NCBI GenBank assembly: GCA_004151065.3
Contig: NWUY0300007622.1
Location: 1-10,101 of the forward strand
Origin: Larix sibirica
Taxonomy: Eukaryota; Streptophyta; Pinopsida; Pinales; Pinaceae
Length of the DNA stretch: 10,101 nucleotides
Reading direction: 5' to 3'
Below the pieces are notes generated by a model that was not told where the DNA came from, made no database searches, and worked only from the letters and a program-made list of their open reading frames with translations. A program made the translations under genes and the position numbers. Of this stretch, positions 1 to 8,104 are shown in pieces; position 1 is the stretch's first letter, and every line of letters starts with the position of its first letter.

Positions 1-244
1 AGGTTGTTGTTCCCATGGTTAAAAAAAAAAAACTCCTCAATTGAACATTGTGTGTTAAACAATCATGTTAGCATATATCATTAAACAAATTACAACTGGG
101 TTTAGGGTTAAGCCACATATTAATCTAGTAGAATGACAACCTTAGTATATAAATTAAACAACCCTCTTCTTCTATGTTGTGACCACGATGCCTAAGTGTA
201 TCCTTTCTGTTGCATGGGCGCTAGGTGGAATCTACAATACCTTC

Positions 245-292
245 ACGAGAATTGCTAACTGATACATCATGAGAATTACTAACCCGTCCATC
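245..292. repeat. 24-bp imperfect tandem duplication (2 copies)
   Basis: Two adjacent 24-nt units (245-268 and 269-292) share the core GAGAATT(G/A)CTAAC and end in ACATC or CCATC. By eye they match at about 18 of 24 positions. The unit length is a multiple of three. Read on the minus strand it gives an 8-residue repeat (VSNSHDVS followed by VSNSREGI) inside a 50-codon stop-free stretch. It may simply be a small local duplication. Confidence 0.5.
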
Positions 293-927
293 ATGGTCGT
301 CGACAGAACCCTTCAACTCTTTAAGGATGCATCCCATCCAGGAAAGGGAACCGTTAAAGACCAATGTTGTAGGTTAAAAACCCAACCTTCAAAATGTATA
401 TGAGTGAGAATTAAAATCGTTAGAGCAAGAAAACTATTTGTGCAAAGCCATGGAAGAGAAAAATCCAAACTACCAAACTATTCAAGGGATTTACTACCAA
501 GGAATGATAAAAATTAAAGTGCATAGAAAGATCAACAAACGTAGCTTAACTTACAGATCCACGGTACATTTGTCCATCAACAAGCCACTTATCATACATG
601 CTTCTGTGTAAGTACTCACGAACCAGTTTACATTCTCAACATTAAATATCGGCAAGGGTTAATCCACCAAGCCTTGATTTAAGGCCAAATAAAGCTCCAA
701 TTTATGTGATTGGTTTGAGCACTGTTTTTGCAAAAAAACTTAGGATAAAAAACATTGTAATTTATGCCAGACTAATATCATTTTATCAAATCGATTCCTA
801 TAGTCCATACTACCAACAATGCCAAGACTAAAAAATATATATACATAAAGCATTTACTAAAATAACCATACGTATGAGAAAACTCAATTAAATCATTCAA
901 ATTTTTGTGAGTAATAAGAAAACAAAT

Positions 928-1050
928 AACAATATACTAAATATAATTCGAAGAAATCATAAATTTTTTATAAAGGCAAGTATAAACAAACATATCACAA
1001 TATCCTAAATATAATTACTCAACATATAACAATATACTCAATATTACTAA
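928..1050. repeat. Three imperfect AT-rich direct repeats
   Basis: Three copies of a motif close to ACAATATACTAAATATAAT occur at about 928-948, 996-1018 and 1028-1050. The spacing is uneven (about 68 then 32 bp), so this is not a regular tandem array. The copies differ by a few substitutions (TATACTAA, TATCCTAA, TATACTCA). In such AT-rich DNA a chance origin or slippage is possible, and no function is visible. Confidence 0.4.
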
Positions 1051-2607
1051 GCCTATGTGTTTTCGGAGAGAATATAAATGAATGATGATTTTCAAAAGAA
1101 ATTTAGGATATGGTGGTGGCCTTTTATCATTGTGGTCACAAAAGATTATATCCAATGTTGGGTTCATCGGTACTTCACTAATTTAAATTCACTAATCTAA
1201 ACAAGAGACAAATTTTTAAATTCGTTTAATCATAAATTTGATAGAAGTCACAAATTTCATTTGTTTTATTTGTTAGGCATTGTCACGCGTAGTAGTTTTA
1301 AAGCTAACTAGTTTTTCAGGTTTATGGCTTGCATGGTTTCATAAATGTAAAGAACCATTAATTTTTCCTTAAAATTAAAAAAATTAAAGAAGTATGTTGC
1401 TATACTAATTCCTATTTCATGAGATGTTTGGTCATATATCTATGAGATCAACCTCGATCCATAACACCCCATTGTCTATGGATATATTCTCCACTCATAT
1501 GCCTCGAGGATCGATTTTTTTGATTGATGGCCACAATTAAGAGCGAGTCTATATGGGATTGGGATTTCATAGATTTGCACTTTAAAATATATCAATTAAT
1601 TAAATGAATTTATTAAAATAAATGTTAATAAATGAAATAAAAAAAATCCAATTCTCCACTTGGATAGCAAATTATCAATCCATACGGATCAGACGTCATG
1701 GCCATTTTGAAGCACAAAAGAGCCCTTTTCTCGTGATGCATTCAATTCATGATCTTCCTGCAGCATAAGTCCATTCGAAACTCGTGAGATGTATTATAAG
1801 ATTTATAAGTATTGCTACGTCGGTATTATAGAGAATAAGGGTTAGCAATTATCAAATATATATGAAAGGTTTGAAATGTGCTATGGGTTCTAAGGATTAT
1901 GGATTGAAGGTTATATGATAGGAGTGATAAGAATTATGTAGTATGGCTTATGTAGAGTATAAATTTAGTGGTTAAATGCTATATGATTTAGGAGTTATGG
2001 GTTATATGTGTTAGGGTTTATAATGGTTAATAAATTAAAAATATTGTATTACAAGTGTTACGAACTATTAGTAATATGAGTTGAGGGATAGCGATAATAT
2101 GTTGCACATGAGAGGTCAGAGGTAATAGGAAATATAAGAGTGATAGAGGTTAGGGGTTATATGGTATTTAAAAACTTAAGGGTTGTATTGGTTAGTTGCT
2201 ATAGTTGTTATTAACGGTTAGGAAGGGTAGAGCGTAGGAGATAGGGTTTGGAGCTTTATAGTTTGTTATGAGGGTTAGGCGTCAATGGATGGAAATTATG
2301 GGTTTGAAATTAGGTGTTATATGTTATATTTTTATTGGTTAATGTTGGCATGTTTAGAGGTTACAAGTTAGGTGGGTTCATGATTTTAATGGTTATGGAT
2401 TATACATTATATGTCTTATAAGTGCTAAATGCACTAAGGGATGAAGGATTATCTCTTATTCTTATTATAATGATAAGGTATTGTATGGATTAAAGGTAGG
2501 TTTTAGGTCTAGTGAAACTTAAATTGATAGGTGTTAAGGGTTATGAAGTTATATTAGTTAGTGTTTGAGGTTTAGAGATTCTAATGTTTTAGGGTTACAA
2601 GCATCCA

Positions 2608-2637
2608 AATTACATGATAGTGGAATTACATGATAGT
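2608..2637 (+). repeat. Exact 14-bp direct repeat within the telomere-like tract
   Basis: The 14-mer AATTACATGATAGT occurs at 2608-2621 and again, identically, at 2624-2637, a 16-bp step. It is one of many small local duplications showing that slippage or unequal exchange has worked inside the tract. Confidence 0.6.
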
Positions 2638-2957
2638 TGAAGGGGGATTGATATGAAGGGTCAAAGGTGATATAGTTATGAGTTATGGATTAATGATTAG
2701 GGTCTAAATGGGTTATGGGTTATTAGTTAGCAATTATTGTGGTTACATGAAAGTTGTTAGAGGGGATATATGTTATAATGGTTATAGGTTATAAATAAGG
2801 GAAATCATAGATGATAGTTGAGGGTTATAAAGGTTAAGGGATAGAATAATTATACATTAGGTTTTATAGTGGCTATGGGTTAAAAAATTTAAGTGTCGAG
2901 GGCTTGGTAACAATTATAGAATTTATTGGTTAGAGGTTGTTTGTGTTATTATTGAAT

Positions 2958-3017
2958 GGCTATAATAGTTAATAATTGGGAATTTTACGGGCTATGGGTT
3001 ATAATGGTTAATAATTG
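2958..3017 (+). repeat. 39-bp-spaced direct repeat related to the 133-bp unit
   Basis: A 21-nt segment at 2958-2978 recurs at 2997-3017 with 19 of 21 matches by eye (core TATAAT(A/G)GTTAATAATTG). The first copy, continued rightward through GGGAATTT, also closely resembles the anchor segment of the 133-bp tandem units at 5167-5196 (GGCTATAATATTTAATAAC followed by TAGGGAATTT). It is therefore a dispersed relative of the satellite-like unit about 2.2 kb away. Confidence 0.55.
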
Positions 3018-3255
3018 TAAAGGGTTAAAAAATGTATGCATTAGAGTTTATAATAATTAATGGTTATATTGGTTAAGGTCTATATATTAATTGTTGGGAT
3101 TGAAACGAGTTATGAATTAGGAGTTATAATGTTAAAGGTTATTAGGTTGATGGGCTATAGGATTCACCAATTTGTGGTTTTAGAGTGTTAGAGGCTAATT
3201 TTTATAGGTTTCTAGGGTTATAATGATTAACAATTATATGGGTTAAGTGGGTTAA

Positions 3256-3441
3256 GGGTAATATAGGTTAAACATTATGGGGATTCATGGAAAAAAATTA
3301 TTAAAGCTAATGGTTTGGGGTTAAGAGTATGGAGATATAGGGGTTAATGGGTAATATGGGTTAAACATTATGGGGACTCATGGATACAAATTATATGAGA
3401 TATGGGTTGGGGTTCAAGAGTACGGGTTATGTGGGTTAAGG
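3256..3441 (+). repeat. 93-bp tandem dimer
   Basis: Two units of about 93 bp lie head to tail, at 3256-3348 and 3349-3441. The first 36 bases are nearly identical (GGGTAATAT, then GGTTAAACATTATGGGGA, then TCATGGA), with two substitutions between copies. Similarity continues through a TTGGGGTT(A/C)AAGAGTA(T/C)G-like block about 55 bases further on and then fades. Overall identity over the first 80 bases is around 80% by eye. It is a local duplication younger than the surrounding degenerate background. Confidence 0.75.
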
Positions 3442-4238
3442 ATTCTGGGCTATATGGGTCACTAAATAGGTTATATAGTGGTAAGAGGTTGGGGAAAGTG
3501 TTTAGAAGGGTTATAGTTTATACAAGTTAGGGGTTATAGATTATAGGTTACATGATTTATGGATTATAAGATTACTGGCATGGGGTTATAATGATTATAG
3601 GTGGTGGACAATATAGGTTATAGGTTAGGGTTAATATGGGTAAGGGGTGTTAAGGATTGGGCTATAATGTATGATAAAAATTTTGATATAGAATACAAGG
3701 GGTTGATATGAATTAAGGATTATATATATTAAATATTAGGGGTTACAAAAGCTATAGGTAATGGGGCGTAATTATTACTCGGATAGGATTTATAATCGAT
3801 AGGTGTAATGGTTTAGTGTTATAGGGGTTAAGGACCATAGGTATTAGATATAAGGGGTTACAGGAGTTATGTGGTAAACGTTAATAATGATATGGTTTAC
3901 ATGTTTTATGGTTAGTTCTTATAATGGTAAAGGTATATGGGGTATAAGGTTAAGGGTTATAGGATTTAATTTTTATAGTGGTTATTAGTTAGTACTTATA
4001 GTTGTTAGGTGTTGTTAGCCATTAGGGCATGTAATGGTTAATGTTAGTGTTTTATATGGGTTATGATTGATAGGGATCGAGGGTTTAGGGTGATAATATT
4101 TCCAAATTAAATGTGATAAGAGTTAAGGTCTATAGTTGTAAGTTTCAAGAAATTATAAGTGTGAAAATTTGTAATGGTTTGGGGTTATATGCTTAAAGGG
4201 TTATAGGTAATATGTGTTGGGATGATAAGGATTAGAGG

Positions 4239-4260
4239 TATAGGGTTTAGGGTTTAGATA
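4239..4260 (+). repeat. Short run of canonical plant telomere repeat TTTAGGG
   Basis: Two to three head-to-tail copies of the plant-type telomere motif are visible here (TAGGGTTTAGGGTTTAGA). Similar short canonical pieces occur nearby: GGGTTTAGGG at 4081-4090, TTAAGGGTTAGGGTTA at 4286-4301 and GGGGTTAGGGTTAATA at 4405-4420. Elsewhere the motif is diluted by extra A/T bases. These are the best direct evidence that the tract is telomere-related. Confidence 0.7.
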
Positions 4261-4404
4261 TTATATGGGTCATGGTTTATAAGAATTAAGGGTTAGGGTT
4301 ACAGATGATCGGGGTTATCATTAATATATATTAGGTTTGTTTGAGTAATATACGTTATGCATTATAAGAGTTAGGATTTATGGGTTATATTGGTTAACAA
4401 ATTA

Positions 4405-4440
4405 GGGGTTAGGGTTAATAAGGGGTAAGGATTAAAGGGG
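4405..4440 (+). other. Candidate G-quadruplex motif on the + strand
   Basis: Four runs of three or four G occur in 36 bases: 4405-4408, 4412-4414, 4422-4425 and 4437-4440. The loops are 3, 7 and 11 bases. The last loop is longer than the usual 7-base cut-off, so this is a relaxed quadruplex motif. Such folding is well known for telomeric G-strands. Here it is predicted from sequence only. Confidence 0.4.
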
Positions 4441-5010
4441 TCGATGGTCATAAAGGATAAAAATTAGAGGTGTGATGTGTTATATGGGTAAATGATTTTA
4501 TGTTAGGGTCGGGTATGAGAGGTTAGAGGTGATAAGACAATGGTTATATTGTTTGTGGGTTATGGGTTATAACGGACATGCTTATATGTGTCATGGATTA
4601 GTTGTTATAATGGTTAAGTGATAGGGTTATATGGATTAGTGGTTTTGAAGGTTAGATTTTATATGGATAATTAGAGGTTATTTATTACTAGTTATAATGG
4701 ATAGGGGTTATAAGGGTCAAGGTTTATAATGCCTAGGAGTAGTAATACTTATGCTTTATATGGGTTAGGATATGAGGCTAATCATAGGAATTTTGGGAAT
4801 TTCATGTTATAGTGGTTAAGAGTTATAATGTTTATTGATTTTTAGGGGTTAGGGTTTATAAGGAGTGGCTGTAAATTATATTATTTATAGTTACATATTT
4901 TTAAACTGGTAGGGTTTAAAGGTGATAGGGATTAAGGGTTATAAAATGTATTAATTATAGGTTATAATTGTTATGGATTATAATCATAAGGGATTATAGG
5001 ATGATTATAC

Positions 5011-5555
5011 AAAGTTTACATGTGATAATTATTGGCTATAATATTTAGTAACTAGGGAATTTATTTGTTAATGGTTATAGTTACATTTGTATTTGGTTAT
5101 TATGGGTTATAAGGGATATCAATGATCAGATTTATGCTTTTGTAAAGTTCATATGTTAGAATTATTGGCTATAATATTTAATAACTAGGGAATTTATTGG
5201 TTAATGTTTATAATTTCATTTATATTTGGTTATTATGGGCTATGAGGGATATCAGTGATCATATTTATGATTTTGTAAAGTTTACATCTAATAATTATTG
5301 GCTATAATATTTACTAACTAGGACATTTCTTGGTCAATGGTTATAGTTACATTTATATTTTGTTATTATGGGTTATAAGGGATATCAATGATCAAATTTA
5401 TGTTTTTGTATACATGTGATAATTATTGGCTATAATATTTAGTGACTAGGGAATTTATTGGTTAATGGTTATAGTTACATTTATATTTATATTTGGTTAT
5501 AATGGATATCAATGATCATATATATGTTTTTGTAATAATTTCAAGTTACACGTGA
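5011..5555 (+). repeat. Four-copy tandem repeat, unit about 133 bp
   Basis: Four head-to-tail units can be aligned. The anchor ATTGGCTATAATATTTA-like segment starts at 5031, 5164, 5297 and 5425, giving steps of 133, 133 and 128 bp. Each unit then carries, in order, an ACTAGGGAATTTATTGGTTA-like block, GTTATAGTTACATTTATATT, a GGTTATTATGGGTTATAA-like block, GGATATCAATGATCA, TTTATG(C/T/A)TTTTGTAAAG and TTTACATGTGATAATT. The GATATC (EcoRV) site is kept in all four units, at 5115, 5248, 5381 and 5505, followed by a TGATCA site. Unit 4 lacks about 9 bases before its GATATC site. The array fades into background after about 5555. A decayed earlier relative may lie at 4866-4910. The unit contains telomere-like words, so it appears to be a local satellite derived from the tract. 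Confidence 0.88.
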
Positions 5556-6813
5556 TGAGGTATTTAGGATTAAGTGTTTGTAGTGATATGGTTTATGAAT
5601 TATAGGAGATATAGAATTATTGGTTTAAGGATAAGTGGTATATTGTTTATTATTAATAATTCTTATGAGTTCTCACTAATGGTTATAAGGATTAGATCCA
5701 AAACAATTACTTGAAATAGTCATTAGGTGTTGAAGGTTAAGAGTTATATATGTTGAGGATTATAACGATTAATGATTATGGTGGTTAAGGGTTAGTTGAG
5801 GTATAATGGTAAATATTTATAGGGATTAGGAGTGATATAGGTTATTGGTTGTAGTTATGTTGATTAGTACTATAGAGTTTTTTATTCTAATATTTGGTGA
5901 TTACATGTTATAAGGGTTAGTGTTATATGAAGTAGCTTAAGTTATATTAGTTTATAATGATATGGTTTAGTGGTTATAGGTTTTAGATAATATGATTTAT
6001 ATGATTTTAGGGATATATTGGTTATGGGTTACAATGGTTACTAGTTATAGTGGTTAGATTTTGGTGTTTACAGTGGTTAGGATTTCTAGTTAATAGAATT
6101 TGTTGGGATTAATATTTGTGGGTTAGGGGATGTTGGTGGTAAGGGTTCATGATGATAAGGTTTAGGGTGATAGGATCTATTGGTTTTAGAGGATATGGGT
6201 AATAGACTTATAGTGTTAGGTTTAAGTGTTATATGTTTCAAGGTTTACTAAGGGTGTCTGGGTTACGAAATATGACTTAAACATGATGTGTGCTAAATAG
6301 AATATGGTTTATAAGGGTTATTGTTTAGTCTGTAATTTTTATATTGGTTATCGATTAGGGGTTATATGGGTTACGATTTGAATATAATAGTTTATTGTTT
6401 ACCTATATGATAGGTAATAAGGAATATCAATGTCATAGATTAGGTTTATGGGTTGCATGCCAAGGTTTTAGGTCAATCATGGCTAGATATTATAGGGTTT
6501 ATCATTTAAGGGTGATAGGGATTAGTGGTTATGTGTTAGGGATATGAGGTGAAAGGTTAAGGGTGATATGATGAGGGTTTTCCAATTTATTTCATAGGGG
6601 TTAGAGTGGCTTATGGATATTTCTTATAAGTGTTAGTCATGAGAAGTGATAGGTGTAATTGATTAATGATTGCATTAAATAAGGGTTAGGTATTATGAGT
6701 AATATGTTAGGGTATATACTAGTTAGGGGTTAGATGTGTTAAGATTTATGGAAATTAGGGGTTTCATGTGATTTGGCTTATGAAAGATGATGACAATTTA
6801 GTGTATATATCGA

Positions 6814-6881
6814 TTATGTGTTAGGGATTATATAGGTTTATAATGAGGTTATGTGTTAGGGATTATAGAGGTTTATAATGA
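6814..6881 (+). repeat. Recent 33-bp tandem duplication (35-bp step)
   Basis: The 33 bases at 6814-6846 recur at 6849-6881 with one mismatch (T to G near position 20 of the unit). The shared core is TTATGTGTTAGGGATTATA followed by AGGTTTATAATGA. Such high identity, against the strongly diverged rest of the tract, marks this as one of its youngest duplications. It lies about 45 bp before the tract gives way to the putative LTR. Confidence 0.85.
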
Positions 6882-6926
6882 TCAATGATTGTATGTGGTT
6901 GGGCCAAATGCAATCAATATGAGAGA

Positions 6927-7955
6927 TGTAATACCCCGTGTGTTAAGCCCTGGACATATGTAATAATTGTTATTATTATTATGGCACAAGGTTTCAGAAC
7001 AAGGGTCTTTAATGAACTAGAGACATTATTATTATTTTGTAAACAATAAATTAAATAAGAACAACTAGCACACCAGAGACCACAAAAGAGTATGGGAGGC
7101 ATATATCCACAATGTGAGGGGGAATGGGGACATTCCTAGCACTTTATAACTTATTTCATTGATCTTAGTCCATATCTATGCTTTGGTAACTTTATGAGTT
7201 AATGGTCAACCAAAAATTGTATAACAGACCCAACTTTTGATTATGTTATCCTATGTTGGTACTATTGATCGTAATTCATGGTTTAATAGACCTTCCTTGG
7301 TGAATGCACCATCCTTGATGATTGGATTGATACCACTTGTCAAATGAGAGCCTTTGGTGGTTTTGTAACCTATTTTTGGTTGTTACACTTGGTTTTTTAA
7401 CCCCCATTTCCTAAAGTGCACCCTCACTGTCTATTTTTATCCTTGACACCTCACAAGTTGGAATAAGTCCATGTGTAACCACTCCTTTTCTATTTTGGGA
7501 ACATGCCTTGGATTTTGTGACACCTCACCTCCCTAATTTTGATTCCTCTTCATAGATGATGTGTCCACACATGAATTTGAGTTGGGTAGAGTGACTCGGA
7601 GCCACTCTCCTTGAAATTCGAATTGCTTGGGTTGGATTAGAGTTAGCCTCTTGTGGTTAAGTTACCCCATTTGGATTGACTCAAGTTGCCTTACATTGGT
7701 TTGTTTTGATCCCTTCAGTTAGAAGTAATTTCTTTGGTATATAAATCCATGGTTGATATCCTTGTTGATGGTTCTTGGATGGTCCTTGGTTCATTGGATG
7801 TTGATGGTTGATTATTCTTGCTTGTTCTTTCCATTAATGTTGAGAGCTTGGTAAGCTTGTGAGGTTGGGAATGCATGTATGCTCTGCTATGTGATTGAAC
7901 TTAGTGCTTGAAGTAATGTGATCTTGTACGGTGTTTGTAGTAATCCTGGAAAAAA
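6927..7955 (+). mobile_element. Putative LTR (solo or truncated Ty3/gypsy-type), probably + oriented
   Basis: The telomere-like tract ends near 6905. At 6927 a sequence begins with TGTAATACCCC, resembling the TGTAACACCC-type ends common in plant LTRs. The region of about 1 kb that follows is non-coding and T/G-rich. It holds a TATA-box candidate (7738-7746) and ends just before a degenerate initiator tRNA-Met primer-binding-site-like motif (7956-7968), both favouring the + orientation. Short TTA microsatellite runs lie at 6968-6981 and 7022-7038. No clean terminal CA is visible before the primer-site motif, and no second LTR is in the window. Alternatively it could be the 3' LTR of the minus-strand pol element, since TG...CA ends look alike in both orientations. 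The right edge is approximate. Confidence 0.4.
7738..7746 (+). promoter_or_regulatory. TATA-box candidate in the putative LTR
   Basis: TATATAAAT lies about 810 bases into the putative LTR, where an LTR U3 promoter could plausibly sit, and is followed by a G/T-rich stretch with repeated TTGATGG and TTGGATGG words. In AT-rich DNA such a match is only weak evidence. It is listed because it agrees in direction with the primer-binding-site-like motif downstream. Confidence 0.25.
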
Positions 7956-7968
7956 TTGGTATAGTTCC
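7956..7968 (+). other. Degenerate primer-binding-site-like motif (tRNA-iMet type)
   Basis: TTGGTATAGTTCC resembles the usual plant retrotransposon primer-binding site TGGTATCAGAGCC if one C is missing and two bases have changed. It lies at the right end of the 1-kb LTR-like region, where a primer-binding site belongs if that LTR is a 5' LTR on the + strand. The match is short and imperfect. Confidence 0.3.
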
Positions 7969-8102
7969 CTCATGTCCACTACATTTCTCTATCCTGGACT
8001 TGCACATAAATCCTGATGGTCAATTGTGATGTCCTCAGGGACCTAGGGGGTGAAGGGATTACCATTGTACCTAGTAGTGAGGTGGAGGAGAAAGTAGGTA
8101 GT
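7969..8102. other. Unassigned junction between putative LTR and pol remnant
   Basis: No feature can be assigned to these 134 bases. They include TGTGATGTCCTCAGGGACC at 8025-8043, which looks like another possible LTR-type terminus, and a purine-rich run GTGAGGTGGAGGAGAAAGTA at 8078-8097. Read on the minus strand they do not continue the integrase similarity that stops at about 8105. This is where two elements, or two parts of one rearranged element, appear to meet. Confidence 0.35.
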
Positions 8103-8104
8103 NN
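8103..8104. other. Two ambiguous bases (NN)
   Basis: These are the only undetermined bases in the window. They lie exactly where the integrase homology ends, just after the minus-strand residues WDKAHED. They may be a minimal gap placeholder or a low-quality base call, so the join between left and right sequence is less secure here. Confidence 0.9.

Larger units (their letters stand above)
1..1834. other. AT-rich flank without a recognisable gene
   Basis: This stretch is AT-rich and carries no coding region, RNA gene or transposon domain that I can recognise. It differs from the tract to its right: G-rich telomere-like words are nearly absent, both strands have similar composition, and long A and T runs occur, for example around 20-31 and 1600-1650. 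Small local repeats are listed separately. A 50-codon open stretch on the minus strand (224-373) is discussed as a finding but is too weak to call a gene. The stretch could be old, decayed transposon sequence or ordinary intergenic DNA; sequence alone does not decide. Confidence 0.6.
1835..6905 (+). repeat. Degenerate telomere-like repeat tract (about 5.1 kb)
   Basis: The tract consists of loosely repeated G-rich words on the + strand: GGGTTA, TTAGGG, TTTAGGG, GGGTTATA, GGTTATAATGG and AAGGGTTAT. The orientation never inverts. C is strongly depleted: I count 22 G and 1 C in 3301-3360. Because TTA, TAA and TAG are built into the motif, stop codons fill all six frames and there is no coding potential. 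TTTAGGG is the usual plant telomere repeat, so the tract resembles an old interstitial telomere-like array that has decayed and been re-amplified with an extra TATA or TAT insertion. Plants with large genomes, conifers among them, are known for extended interstitial telomere-like DNA. Whether this one derives from real telomeres or from a minisatellite of similar sequence cannot be settled here. Edges are judged by composition, to within about 30 bp. Confidence 0.85.

Noticed and set aside
1580-1650. AT-rich stretch as a matrix attachment region or origin
   Set aside because: Only base composition supports this. No specific motif set was found, and AT-rich DNA is common throughout the left flank.
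5011-5555. A CRISPR array
   Set aside because: The repeats are contiguous units of about 133 bp without the repeat-and-unique-spacer layout, and the context is a plant nuclear genome.
1835-6905. A functional chromosome end
   Set aside because: The motif is heavily degenerate, the tract is embedded between non-telomeric sequences on both sides, and canonical TTTAGGG runs have only two to three copies.
6914-7102. 62-codon open frame on the minus strand
   Set aside because: It spans the tract-LTR junction. Its residue runs (NNNN, IIII) come from TTA microsatellites, so it is not a credible gene.
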